Below, piece after piece: positions 23,697-30,790 of a stretch of 64,000 nt of DNA; the stretch's first letter is position 1; every line of letters starts with the position of its first letter. The stretch is taken from contig NZ_KQ948739.1 in the NCBI RefSeq assembly GCF_001514195.1, forward strand, positions 175,304 through 239,303. Direction: 5' to 3'. The notes beneath the pieces were generated by a model. The model saw only the letters and a list, made by a program, of their open reading frames with translations. It ran no database searches and was not told the origin of the DNA. This DNA is from Streptomyces griseorubiginosus (lineage in GTDB: Bacteria; Actinomycetota; Actinomycetes; Streptomycetales; Streptomycetaceae). Made by a program: the position numbers and the translations under genes.

Positions 23697-24422
23697 TCAG
23701 ACGGTCTTGGTGTCCGCCGTGGCCGCCTTCAACAGCCGCAGCTTGGGCGCCGGTCCGGAGCGTCCGCCGCGGCGGTGCAGCGAGCGGGCCGCGTAGTCGC
23801 CGGCGAACTGGATGAGCGAGATGACGACGGCGAGGATCGCGACCGTGATCCACATGAGCTGGGTCTCGAAACGCTGGTAGCCGTAGCGGATGGCGATGTC
23901 GCCGAGGCCGCCGGCGCCGACCGTGCCGGCCATCGCGGAGTAGCCGATCAGCGCGACGATCGTGGTGGTGGTGCTGGCGATCAGCGAGGGCAGCGCCTCC
24001 GGGACGAGGACCTTGCGGACGATGGTCCAGGTGTTGCCGCCCATCGACTGCACGGCCTCGACCAGTCCGCCGTCCACTTCGCGGACCGCCGTCTCGACGA
24101 GGCGCGCGAAGAACGGGATGGCGCCGATGGCGAGCGGCACGATCGCGGCCTCGCGGCCGATGGTCGTGCCGGTGATCGAGCGGGTGAAGCCCATGAGCGC
24201 GACCATCAGGATGATGAAGGGCATCGAGCGGGCGACGTTCACGACCTGCCCGATGACCTTGTTCGCGACGACGTTCTGGAGGAGTCCGCCCCGGTCGGTG
24301 AGGACGAGGAGCACACCGAGCGGAAGGCCGCCCACGACGGCGATGACCGTGGACCAGCCGACCATGTAGAGGGTGTCCCAACACGCCTGCTCCAGCAGGG
24401 GCTGCATCTCGGACCAGGTCAC
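23697..24422 (-). CDS. metI: Methionine ABC transporter permease MetI
   Basis: 241-residue permease with about five membrane helices. The coupling loop typical of the MetI family is present in the middle (EVDGGLVEAVQSMGGNTWTIVRKVLVPEALPSL, an EAA-like motif). It starts with GTG 24422, overlapping the metN stop codon by 4 nt (GTGA). The C-terminal 30 residues are basic and cytoplasmic. With MetN and MetQ it forms the complete D/L-methionine uptake system. Confidence 0.95.
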   Translation of the reverse strand: MTWSEMQPLLEQACWDTLYMVGWSTVIAVVGGLPLGVLLVLTDRGGLLQNVVANKVIGQVVNVARSMPFIILMVALMGFTRSITGTTIGREAAIVPLAIGAIPFFARLVETAVREVDGGLVEAVQSMGGNTWTIVRKVLVPEALPSLIASTTTTIVALIGYSAMAGTVGAGGLGDIAIRYGYQRFETQLMWITVAILAVVISLIQFAGDYAARSLHRRGGRSGPAPKLRLLKAATADTKTV

Positions 24423-25450
24423 TTGGCACCTTCCTTCACCAGCTGGGACTCACCGACGACGTCGATCTGGAGGCCCTTTTCGCGCAGGAAGCCGACCGGT
24501 ACGACGTTGTCCTCGTAGCGGCCGGGCAGTTCGATGCGCATCCGGCCGACCTGGAGGCCGCCGACGGTGTCGATGGCCGCGCCGAGGATCGAGATGTCGA
24601 TGTTGTAGGTGCGGGACAGCTGGGAGATGACGGGCTGGGTGGCCGCCTCGCCCTGGAAGGTGACGTCGAGGACGGTACGGTCCTCGCCGGTCGCCTCGCC
24701 GCCGACGGGGAAGAGCGCGGAGGCGAGTTCGGAGCCGGGGGTGGCGAGCAGTTCGCTCACCGTCCCGGACTCGACGATGCGTCCGTTCTCCATCAGGGCG
24801 GCCGAGTCGCAGATCGACTTCACGACGTCCATCTCGTGGGTGATGAGCAGCACGGTGAGCCCGAGCTGCCGGTTCAGGTCGCGCAGCAGCTGGAGGATCG
24901 AGCGGGTGGTCTCCGGGTCGAGCGCGCTGGTCGCCTCGTCGGACAGCAGCACCTTGGGGTCGCCGGCGAGGGCGCGGGCGATGCCGACGCGCTGCTTCTG
25001 GCCGCCGGAGAGCTGGGCGGGGTAGGCCTTGGCCTTGTCGGCGAGCCCGACCAGGTCCAGCAGTTCGAGTGCCTTGCGGGAACGCTCCTTGCCGGAGGTG
25101 CCGAGGATCTCGAGCGGCAGCTCGACGTTGTCCTGGACGGTCCGGGTGGAGAGCAGGTTGAAGTGCTGGAAGACCATGCCGATCCGGCTGCGCGCCTGCC
25201 GCAGTTCCCGGCCGGCCCGAGGTCCGCGCCCGGCGAGGGCGGTGAGGTCCTGTCCGGCGACGGTCACGGTGCCGGCGGTGGGGCGCTCCAGCAGGTTGAC
25301 GCAGCGGATGAGCGAGGACTTGCCGGCGCCGGACTGGCCGATGACGCCGTACACCTCGCCTTCGCGGACATGGAGGTCGACGCCGTCCAGGGCGGTGACC
25401 TCACGGCCGCGCGAGCGGTAGACCTTCGTGAGGCCTGATGTCGTGATCAC
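24419..25450 (-). CDS. metN: Methionine ABC transporter ATPase MetN
   Basis: 343-residue ATPase. Walker A GQSGAGKSS, Q-loop FQHFN, signature LSGGQKQRVG, Walker B VLLSDEAT and the switch His (LLITHEMD) are intact. Residues about 265-340 are the C-terminal NIL regulatory domain (PVISQLSRTYNIDISILGAAIDTVGGLQVG), where cytoplasmic methionine binds and inhibits transport. First gene of metNIQ; ATG 25450. I looked for a SAM riboswitch in the 286 bp upstream and did not see the conserved S-box sequences; only a short hairpin CAGGGC/GCCCTG near 25470-25488. Confidence 0.95.
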   Translation of the reverse strand: MITTSGLTKVYRSRGREVTALDGVDLHVREGEVYGVIGQSGAGKSSLIRCVNLLERPTAGTVTVAGQDLTALAGRGPRAGRELRQARSRIGMVFQHFNLLSTRTVQDNVELPLEILGTSGKERSRKALELLDLVGLADKAKAYPAQLSGGQKQRVGIARALAGDPKVLLSDEATSALDPETTRSILQLLRDLNRQLGLTVLLITHEMDVVKSICDSAALMENGRIVESGTVSELLATPGSELASALFPVGGEATGEDRTVLDVTFQGEAATQPVISQLSRTYNIDISILGAAIDTVGGLQVGRMRIELPGRYEDNVVPVGFLREKGLQIDVVGESQLVKEGAK

Positions 25451-25736
25451 TGGGTTTCCATCACTGTCGAGTACCGCAGGGCGTGGGTGTGCCCTGGTAC
25501 GGGAGGAAGTCGTGCGCGGGCACAGGGGTCACGTACGGGATGTTCACGGCGTACGGACGTGCCGGGGCGGCTCGCTTCGGGGCGCGAGGCTCACAGGGGT
25601 GGTGCGGGGGCCCTCTAACAGGCGCGCATTCGACACATACAACGAGCACCGGGCGTCAGGGTCGCCTCGGTCGCAAGGGTGCGGCAGCTCGTCGTGGTCA
25701 TGCGATCAGTAAAGCAGAAGTACGGTCCTGACAAAG

Positions 25737-25765
25737 CGCCGCTGTCCACATGCTGGACAGCGGCG
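25737..25765 (-). terminator. Terminator of the HAD phosphatase gene
   Basis: CGCCGCTGTCCA (25737-25748) and TGGACAGCGGCG (25754-25765) pair perfectly with a 5-nt loop. It starts 6 bp after the gene's stop codon; on the minus strand the stem is followed by CTTTGTC. Confidence 0.82.
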
Positions 25766-25771
25766 GACAGG

Positions 25772-26422
25772 TCAGCGGCGCGGGGCGATCTCCACTCCGC
25801 CGGACGTCACCAGCGCGGACAGGGCCGACAGGTCCTCGACCACGAGATCGGCGTCCAGTTCGTGGGACGCGTGGGTTGTGGTCAACGCCACGGTGGTCAT
25901 TCCGGCGGCGCGCCCTGCCCGCAGTCCGGCGGGGGCGTCCTCGAAGACGACACAGCGGGCCGGGTCCACGCCGAGTTCCCTGGCGGCGAGCAGGTAGGGC
26001 TCGGGGTCGGGCTTGCCACGGGTGACGTCGTCGGCGGCGATCAGCGTCTTGGGGAGGATGCCGACGGCTTCGAGACGGGCCTCGGCGAGTCGTCGGGTGG
26101 CGGAGGTGACGACGGCCCAGCGGTGCGCGGGCAGCGAGTCGAGGAGGTCCCTGGTCCCGGGGAGCAGATGGACACCCCCGTTCGGCACGTCCTCCACCTC
26201 CAGCTGCTCGATCCGGGCCAGAGCCTGCGGCACCACGTCGGCGGGAAGCAGTTCGGCGGCTATCTCGACGGCCGGGCGCCCGTGCAGTTCGACCCGGGCG
26301 AAGGCCTCGGGGGTGATGCCGAACTCCTCGGCCCAGCGCGTCCAGCAGCGGTGGACGGATTCGAGGGAGGAGACGAGGGTTCCGTCGTTGTCGAACAGAA
26401 GGGCTTCGGCATGGATCTTCAT
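25772..26422 (-). CDS. HAD-superfamily sugar-phosphatase-like hydrolase
   Basis: 216-residue HAD hydrolase, subfamily IA with an alpha-helical cap. Motif I FDNDGTLV (nucleophile Asp and acid/base Asp), motif II VVTSATRR, the conserved Lys in TRGKPDPEPYL, and motif IV VFEDAPAGLRAG are complete. This pattern resembles sugar phosphatases and beta-phosphoglucomutases. ATG 26422 is chosen; the frame is open about 800 bp further upstream into the membrane-protein genes, where it is antisense noise. Followed by a hairpin terminator. Substrate unknown. Confidence 0.92.
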   Translation of the reverse strand: MKIHAEALLFDNDGTLVSSLESVHRCWTRWAEEFGITPEAFARVELHGRPAVEIAAELLPADVVPQALARIEQLEVEDVPNGGVHLLPGTRDLLDSLPAHRWAVVTSATRRLAEARLEAVGILPKTLIAADDVTRGKPDPEPYLLAARELGVDPARCVVFEDAPAGLRAGRAAGMTTVALTTTHASHELDADLVVEDLSALSALVTSGGVEIAPRR

Positions 26423-26491
26423 GGCTTCGACCCTACGGTGCCGGGCGGGGGCGGCCGCATCAGGTCTTTTGGGCCGTAATAGGCTCGCCGC

Positions 26492-26851
26492 ATGTTTGAT
26501 GCCCTGACGCTGGTGACCGGCGTTGCCGCGCTGCTGCTGGCCGCCTGGTGCGGCTGGGCCGCGTACCGGGACCAGCCGACCAAGGACTGGCATTTCATCG
26601 GGATGGCCGCGGTGTCGGTGCTGGCGCTGGTCCAGCTGGTGATCGGGATCGTGCAGCTCGCGCGGGGCGAGAAGCCGGAGCAGGGTACGACGATCTTCGT
26701 CGCCTATCTGCTGGGGGCGTTCGCGTGTGTGCCGGCGGCCGGGTTCATGTCGCTCGCGGAGCGGACGCGGTGGGGGTCGGTGACGGTTGCCGCCGGCGGG
26801 GTGGTGCTGGCCGTTCTGGAGGTGCGGCTCTATGACATCTGGGGAGGCTGA
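26492..26851 (+). CDS. Small four-helix membrane protein
   Basis: 119-residue integral membrane protein with four predicted helices: LVTGVAALLLAAWCGWAAY, FIGMAAVSVLALVQLVIGIV, IFVAYLLGAFACVPAAGFM and VTVAAGGVVLAVLEVRLY. The loop between helices 2 and 3 (ARGEKPEQG) is charged. ATG 26492, 69 bp from the divergent HAD gene. The following gene starts one base after its stop codon, so the two are translationally coupled and probably form a two-component membrane complex. Family not recognised with certainty. Confidence 0.85.
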   Translation: MFDALTLVTGVAALLLAAWCGWAAYRDQPTKDWHFIGMAAVSVLALVQLVIGIVQLARGEKPEQGTTIFVAYLLGAFACVPAAGFMSLAERTRWGSVTVAAGGVVLAVLEVRLYDIWGG

Positions 26852-26852
26852 G

Positions 26853-27263
26853 GTGAGTCGGCGACGGCGCTTGGCCAGCGGGCCGGGGACGCTTCTCGTG
26901 TGGCTGTACGGCGTGATGGTCGTGGGAGCGGTGTCGAGGTCGGCGTACCAGATCTCCACCGAGTTCGACCGGGCGCCGCTGGCGTATTCGCTGTCCGCGG
27001 TGGCAGGTGTCGTGTACGGGTTCATCACGTACACGCTGGTGCGGGGCGGAGAGACGGCTCGCAAGGTGGCGCTCGCGTGCTGCATCGCGGAGCTGGTGGG
27101 TGTACTGACCGTCGGCACGTGGACGTTGATCGAGCCGTCCGCGTTTCCTGATGCGACCGTGTGGTCGGACTTCGGGATGGGGTATCTGTTCATCCCCGTG
27201 CTGCTGCCGCTGTCCGCCATCTACTGGTTGCGGAAGGGTGCGCCCAAGGGGGATGCCGCCTGA
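26853..27263 (+). CDS. Integral membrane protein coupled to the preceding gene
   Basis: 136-residue membrane protein with four predicted helices (LLVWLYGVMVVGAVS, PLAYSLSAVAGVVYGFITYTL, VALACCIAELVGVLTVGTW, GYLFIPVLLPLSAIYWL). It starts at GTG 26853 with an optimal GGAGG seven bases upstream; the ribosome-binding site lies inside the stop region of the previous gene. An alternative ATG at 26832 would overlap that gene. C-terminus basic (RKGAPKGD), so cytoplasmic. Function unknown; similar size and topology to its partner. Confidence 0.84.
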   Translation: MSRRRRLASGPGTLLVWLYGVMVVGAVSRSAYQISTEFDRAPLAYSLSAVAGVVYGFITYTLVRGGETARKVALACCIAELVGVLTVGTWTLIEPSAFPDATVWSDFGMGYLFIPVLLPLSAIYWLRKGAPKGDAA

Positions 27264-27290
27264 GGTTTGTCGGGCGGCACCCTGTCCGTT

Positions 27291-27349
27291 GTGGCTGGTC
27301 GCGCCCACGCGGCGGAGCCGCAAATCGACACAGCCCCGCGCCCCTAAAA
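27291..27349. repeat. Dispersed intergenic repeat, long form (copy 1)
   Basis: Begins GTGGCTGGTCGCGCCCACGC, contains the GCGGCGGAGCCGC hairpin and ends CAGCCCCGCGCCCCTAAAA. Shares its two ends with the short-form repeats at 11549 and 11652. It fills the gap between two convergent genes (stops at 27263 and 27352). Confidence 0.87.
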
Positions 27350-27351
27350 GA

Positions 27352-27849
27352 TCATGCGGTGGCCGCGTATGTTCCTGCGGGCTTCTCCAGGACGATCATC
27401 GGGACTCCGTCCTCGCCCTCCGACGTGCCCACCGTCTGGTAGCCGACCTTGCGGTAGAGGCGGAGGTTGCCCTCGCTGCGGTGGCCGGTGTGGAGGCGGA
27501 AGCTGGTGGCGCCCCGCTGCTCGGCCAGGGCCGACTCGGCCGCGCGCAGGAGACGGGCACCGATGCCGTGGCCCTGGAGGCGGGGGTGGACGCAGAGTTT
27601 GCCGATGGCGGCCGAGCCGTCCTCGGTGACACGGCCGCGGACCGAGCCGACCACCTCGTCGCCCAGGCGGGCCACGAAGACGCAGTCCGAAGCCACCTCC
27701 GCGCGGACCGAGTCCAGGGTCTGGACGAGCGGGTCGATGCGGTAGTTGCCGTACAGCGCCGCCTCACTCTGGAAGCACAGGTACTGCAGCCTGAAGATCT
27801 GCTCCGCGTCCTGCTCGGCCGCCGCAGAGATGGTCACGCTCATGCCCAT
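27352..27849 (-). CDS. GNAT N-acetyltransferase
   Basis: 165-residue GNAT protein. ATG 27849 (MGMSVTISAAAEQDAEQIFRL) has a GGGAGG nine bases upstream; another ATG six bases further in and a GTG at 27870 are less well placed. Core motifs: GSVRGRV, the acetyl-CoA loop HPRLQGHGIGARLLRAAE and the end GNLRLYRKVGYQTVG. The loop VRxxxxGxGIG is intact, so it is likely active. Substrate unknown. Located just behind the ECF sigma factor gene on the same strand, 45 bp apart, which could be one transcript. Confidence 0.9.
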   Translation of the reverse strand: MGMSVTISAAAEQDAEQIFRLQYLCFQSEAALYGNYRIDPLVQTLDSVRAEVASDCVFVARLGDEVVGSVRGRVTEDGSAAIGKLCVHPRLQGHGIGARLLRAAESALAEQRGATSFRLHTGHRSEGNLRLYRKVGYQTVGTSEGEDGVPMIVLEKPAGTYAATA

Positions 27850-27894
27850 GTGCGCACGCCTCCCGCTCACCTGATCGCCTGTTGTCCCCCACTC

Positions 27895-28401
27895 CTATCC
27901 CCGCCCCCGGCGTGCCGCAACCTCCGGTGTGAGCAATCTGCGAAGACATCCCAGGCATCTGGAACGTTCCGGACCGAGACTGCCCTGTGAGATACCCAAC
28001 TCCCCCGCGATCTCGCGGTACGTGAGGTCCTTCGGGGAGAGGAGGGCGGCCAGCAGAGAGGGGCAGCGGCCGGGCAGCCGGCGGACCGCGTCATGGACGG
28101 CCCTGCGGCGGGCCGCCGCGAGGGTGAGCTGCTCGGGGGTGTGGTCGTCGTCGGCCACGGGCTCGGTGTCGTAGGGCCGTTCGAGACGGGTCGTACGACG
28201 GCTGCGGCGGGACTCGGAGCGGACGGCCCGGCGGAGCCAGCCGGGCGGGTCGAGAGGCGGGCCCTGGGTCTCCAGGTGTTCCAGGAGGCGGACCCAGACC
28301 GCCTGCTCGAGGTCGCCCGGTTCCGTACCGGTGGCATGTGCCTCAGCGGATGCCTCGGCCGTCAGCAGCGGGCGCAGGGTGGTGACCAAGTCGTGCGTCA
28401 T
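27895..28401 (-). CDS. ECF-like RNA polymerase sigma factor
   Basis: 168-residue small sigma factor. The N-terminal half has a reduced region 2 (EPGDLEQAVWVRLLEHLETQ, and the WLRRAVRSESRRSRR segment that would contact the -10 element). Region 4 in the C-terminal half has a clear helix-turn-helix, DLTYREIAGELGISQGSLGPERSRCLGCLRRL. No anti-sigma factor is adjacent; the upstream gene on the same strand is the secreted glycerophosphodiesterase, separated by a terminator. Two cysteines close together (CLGC) near the C-terminus could be redox- or metal-active. Start ATG 28401. I recall an S. coelicolor equivalent at the same place next to glpQ2. Confidence 0.85.
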   Translation of the reverse strand: MTHDLVTTLRPLLTAEASAEAHATGTEPGDLEQAVWVRLLEHLETQGPPLDPPGWLRRAVRSESRRSRRTTRLERPYDTEPVADDDHTPEQLTLAAARRRAVHDAVRRLPGRCPSLLAALLSPKDLTYREIAGELGISQGSLGPERSRCLGCLRRLLTPEVAARRGRG

Positions 28402-28413
28402 ATGCGGTACGAC

Positions 28414-28449
28414 ACGGCCGCCCGGGGCGTGGGTTGCCCGGGCGGCCGT
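28414..28449 (-). terminator. Terminator of the glycerophosphodiesterase gene
   Basis: ACGGCCGCCCGGG (28414-28426) and CCCGGGCGGCCGT (28437-28449) form a perfect 13-bp stem with a 10-nt loop, 27 bp downstream of the stop codon. It also ends only 13 bp upstream of the sigma factor start codon, so the sigma factor's promoter must overlap it or lie in the preceding coding region. Confidence 0.8.
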
Positions 28450-28476
28450 AAGTCACCCCCATCGGGGGCCGCAGGC

Positions 28477-29646
28477 TCAGCGGTTGACGAAGTCCTGGCG
28501 GGCCAGGACGCCGGTGTCCGGGTTGTCGGTGAAGACGCCGTCGATGCCGGTGGCGAAGTAGCGCCGGAAGGCGCCGAAGGCGTCTCCGTAGGCGTCCGCG
28601 TCGGTGCCCTTGCGGTACTCGGCCGGCAGGAACGGGTTCTCGTTGCGCATGGTGTAGGGGTGCAGGATCAGCCCGACCTTGTGGGCGTCGGCGACCAGGG
28701 TGGTCTCCTTGTCGAGGCTGCCGTCCGCCTTCTTCGTGATCACGAGATCCAGGGTCGGGCCGATGCCCTGGGCGTAGCCGGCGATCTCCCTGAGGCCCTT
28801 GGGGGTGATCAGGTCGGCGACCGTGCGCGGGTCACCGGTCTCGACGAAGTCGAAGGGGCGGGTGTTCGCCGCGGACAGCAGCACGACGAGGGGGTTGTCG
28901 ACGAGCTTGTTCAGCCGCTGGATGCTGGTGGGCTCGAAGGACTGGAGGATGACCGGCGAGTTGCGCCGGTCCTTGCCGTGCTTGTGGAGGAGCTTGGCGA
29001 CCCGCTCCTCGAGACCCAGGCCGAGCTTGCGGAAGTAGGTGGGGTGCTTGGTCTCGGGGTAGATCCAGACCTGCTTGCCGCGTTTGCGGGTCTGCTCGTC
29101 CTGCCACTTGAGGACTTCCTCGAAGGTGGGGATCTCCCAGCGGCCGTTGTAGAGCGTGTTGTGCGGGCGGTTGGCCGGGATGCGTTCGATCGCGCGGAGC
29201 GTCTTCAGTTCGGCGAGCGTGAAGTCCTCGGTGAACCAGCCGGTGACGGAGACGCCGTCGAGGACCTTGGTCGTCCTGCGGTCGGCGAACTCCTTGTGGT
29301 CGGCGACGTCGCTGGTGCCGCCGATCTCCGGTTCGTGACGGCAGACCAGGTGGCCGTCCCTGGTCGGGACGAGGTCGCCGGCCTCGACGATGTCGGCGCC
29401 CAGGTCGAGGGCGAGCTGGTAGGAGCCGAAGGTGTGCTCGGGGCGGTAGCCGCTGGCACCCCGGTGCCCGATGACCGTCGGCACGGGCAGGCTCCCGAGG
29501 CCGCCCTTGCCGTGCCCGGCGGACCCCGCGGTCGCGGCTCTCGCCGTGCCCGAGAGTCCCAGGACCGCTCCCCCGGCGCCGAGCATCGCGGCTCCGAGAA
29601 GTGCCCGTCGTCCGGTGCCGTCCGTGTGCGCGTCCTGCGATCCCAT
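28477..29646 (-). CDS. glpQ: Secreted glycerophosphoryl diester phosphodiesterase
   Basis: 389-residue enzyme that hydrolyses glycerophosphodiesters to glycerol-3-phosphate plus alcohol, providing phosphate and glycerol from phospholipid debris outside the cell. A Tat signal peptide (TGRRALLGAAMLGAGGAVLG, RR at 13-14) ends in ARA-A at about 37. The GDPD signature follows at 60-72 (GHRGASGYRPEHT), with the catalytic HEP region (CRHEPEIGGTSDVA) and the EDF and IYPETKHP segments. ATG 29646 with GAAGGGG upstream. A candidate PHO box lies 226-270 bp upstream; the S. coelicolor glpQ genes are known PhoP targets. Confidence 0.94.
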   Translation of the reverse strand: MGSQDAHTDGTGRRALLGAAMLGAGGAVLGLSGTARAATAGSAGHGKGGLGSLPVPTVIGHRGASGYRPEHTFGSYQLALDLGADIVEAGDLVPTRDGHLVCRHEPEIGGTSDVADHKEFADRRTTKVLDGVSVTGWFTEDFTLAELKTLRAIERIPANRPHNTLYNGRWEIPTFEEVLKWQDEQTRKRGKQVWIYPETKHPTYFRKLGLGLEERVAKLLHKHGKDRRNSPVILQSFEPTSIQRLNKLVDNPLVVLLSAANTRPFDFVETGDPRTVADLITPKGLREIAGYAQGIGPTLDLVITKKADGSLDKETTLVADAHKVGLILHPYTMRNENPFLPAEYRKGTDADAYGDAFGAFRRYFATGIDGVFTDNPDTGVLARQDFVNR

Positions 29647-29871
29647 GTGGGCCCCTTCTTCCGTCGCCTCTTCGCTGCGGGCCGATCGTAGGTCGGCGTC
29701 CGTGACGGACGGGAGACCTGCGGCGGAACACGCGGGTGACGTGGGATGTCGCATGGGAACAGATGTCTGACGACTCGTCGGCATCGGGGCGGGGAGCCGG
29801 GGTACGCGTCCGTCGGGGCGACGTCGGTCACATCGTTCCGACCGGGTTTCCGGCAGGCAACGCGGCCTCGC

Positions 29872-29916
29872 CGCAGGTAAACGAGCGTCAACAACGCGTA
29901 AGACCTCGGTGAACCC
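29872..29916 (-). promoter_or_regulatory. Candidate PHO box (PhoP binding repeats) upstream of glpQ
   Basis: On the minus strand four GTTNACC-like units follow each other at 10-12 bp spacing: GTTCACC, GTCTTAC, GTTGACG and GTTTACC. This resembles the 11-bp direct repeats of Streptomyces PHO boxes. The site lies between glpQ and the divergent acyltransferase gene and could act on either. Unit 2 is poor and the spacing is not exact. Confidence 0.5.
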
Positions 29917-30017
29917 GCGGTGCTCGATGTGCACGATTCCCCGAGCCGCGAGTAATGTCCTCACCTGCACAGACTCATACAGTTTCCTTGGCCGTTCTCT
30001 TGACATCGGAGGGCCCG

Positions 30018-30689
30018 TTGTCCCGCTTCGTGCTCATCAAGGCAGTGCTCGGACCGATCATGCGCCTGATGTTCCGCCCGCAGGTGGAGGGCGCGGAGCA
30101 CATCCCGGGCGACGGTCCCGTCATCCTCGCCGGCAACCACCTCACCTTCATCGACTCGATGATCCTTCCGCTGGTGTGCGACCGGCAGGTGTTCTTCATC
30201 GGCAAGGACGAGTACGTCACCGGCAAGTCCCTCAAGGGCCGCCTCATGGCCTGGTTCTTCACCGGGGTCGGCATGATCCCGGTGGACCGCGACGGTGGCC
30301 GTGGCGGCGCGGCCGCGCTGATGACGGGCCGGCGGATCCTGGAGGAGGGGAAGATCTTCGGCATCTACCCCGAGGGGACCCGGTCGCCCGACGGACGGCT
30401 GTACCGGGGCCGTACCGGGATCGCCCGGCTGACCCTGATGACGGGCGCGCCCGTCGTGCCGTTCGCGATGATCGGCACGGACAAGTTGCAGCCGGGCGGT
30501 TCGGGGATGCCGCGGCCCGGGCGGGTCACCGTGCGGTTCGGTGAGGCGATGGAGTTCTCCCGCTATGACGGGATGGACCGGGACCGGTATGTGCTGCGGG
30601 CCGTGACGGACTCCGTGATGGCTGAGGTCATGCAGTTGTCGGGGCAGGAGTATGTGGACATGTATGCGACGAAGGCGAAGGCTGCGTAG
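30018..30689 (+). CDS. 1-acyl-sn-glycerol-3-phosphate acyltransferase (PlsC family)
   Basis: 223-residue membrane-associated acyltransferase that makes phosphatidic acid from lysophosphatidic acid. The catalytic NHLTFID (His41-x4-Asp46), the GxxFIxR-equivalent MIPVDRDGG, and PEGTRS (118-123) are intact. I start at the TTG at 30018 because a GGAGGG lies five bases upstream and the product then opens MSRFVLIKAVLGPIMRLMF, the usual opening in this family; the ATG at 29955 would add 21 poorly conserved-looking residues. Single gene, 3' end faces an intergenic repeat and the MFS gene. Confidence 0.92.
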   Translation: MSRFVLIKAVLGPIMRLMFRPQVEGAEHIPGDGPVILAGNHLTFIDSMILPLVCDRQVFFIGKDEYVTGKSLKGRLMAWFFTGVGMIPVDRDGGRGGAAALMTGRRILEEGKIFGIYPEGTRSPDGRLYRGRTGIARLTLMTGAPVVPFAMIGTDKLQPGGSGMPRPGRVTVRFGEAMEFSRYDGMDRDRYVLRAVTDSVMAEVMQLSGQEYVDMYATKAKAA

Positions 30690-30731
30690 TCGGTTCGTTG
30701 TCGGTCGGTTCGTTGTCGGGTGCGGGTGCGT

Positions 30732-30790
30732 GGGGGCTGGTCGCGCCCGCGCGGCGGAGCCGCAAGTCGACACAGCCCCGCGCCCCTAAA
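30732..30790. repeat. Dispersed intergenic repeat, long form (copy 2); supplies MFS stop codon
   Basis: Same element as at 27291 with two or three substitutions (CCCGCGCGGCGGAGCCGC; CAAGTCGACACAGCCCCG), ending CGCCCCTAAA. It is preceded by TCGTTGTCGGGTGCGGGTGC, the left extension also seen at 11530. The CTA at 30786-30788 inside its end is the TAG stop of the MFS gene. Confidence 0.87.

Noticed and set aside
25451..25736. SAM riboswitch upstream of metNIQ
   Set aside because: I looked for the conserved S-box core and for the SAM-II pattern on the minus strand and found neither; a covariance-model search would decide.
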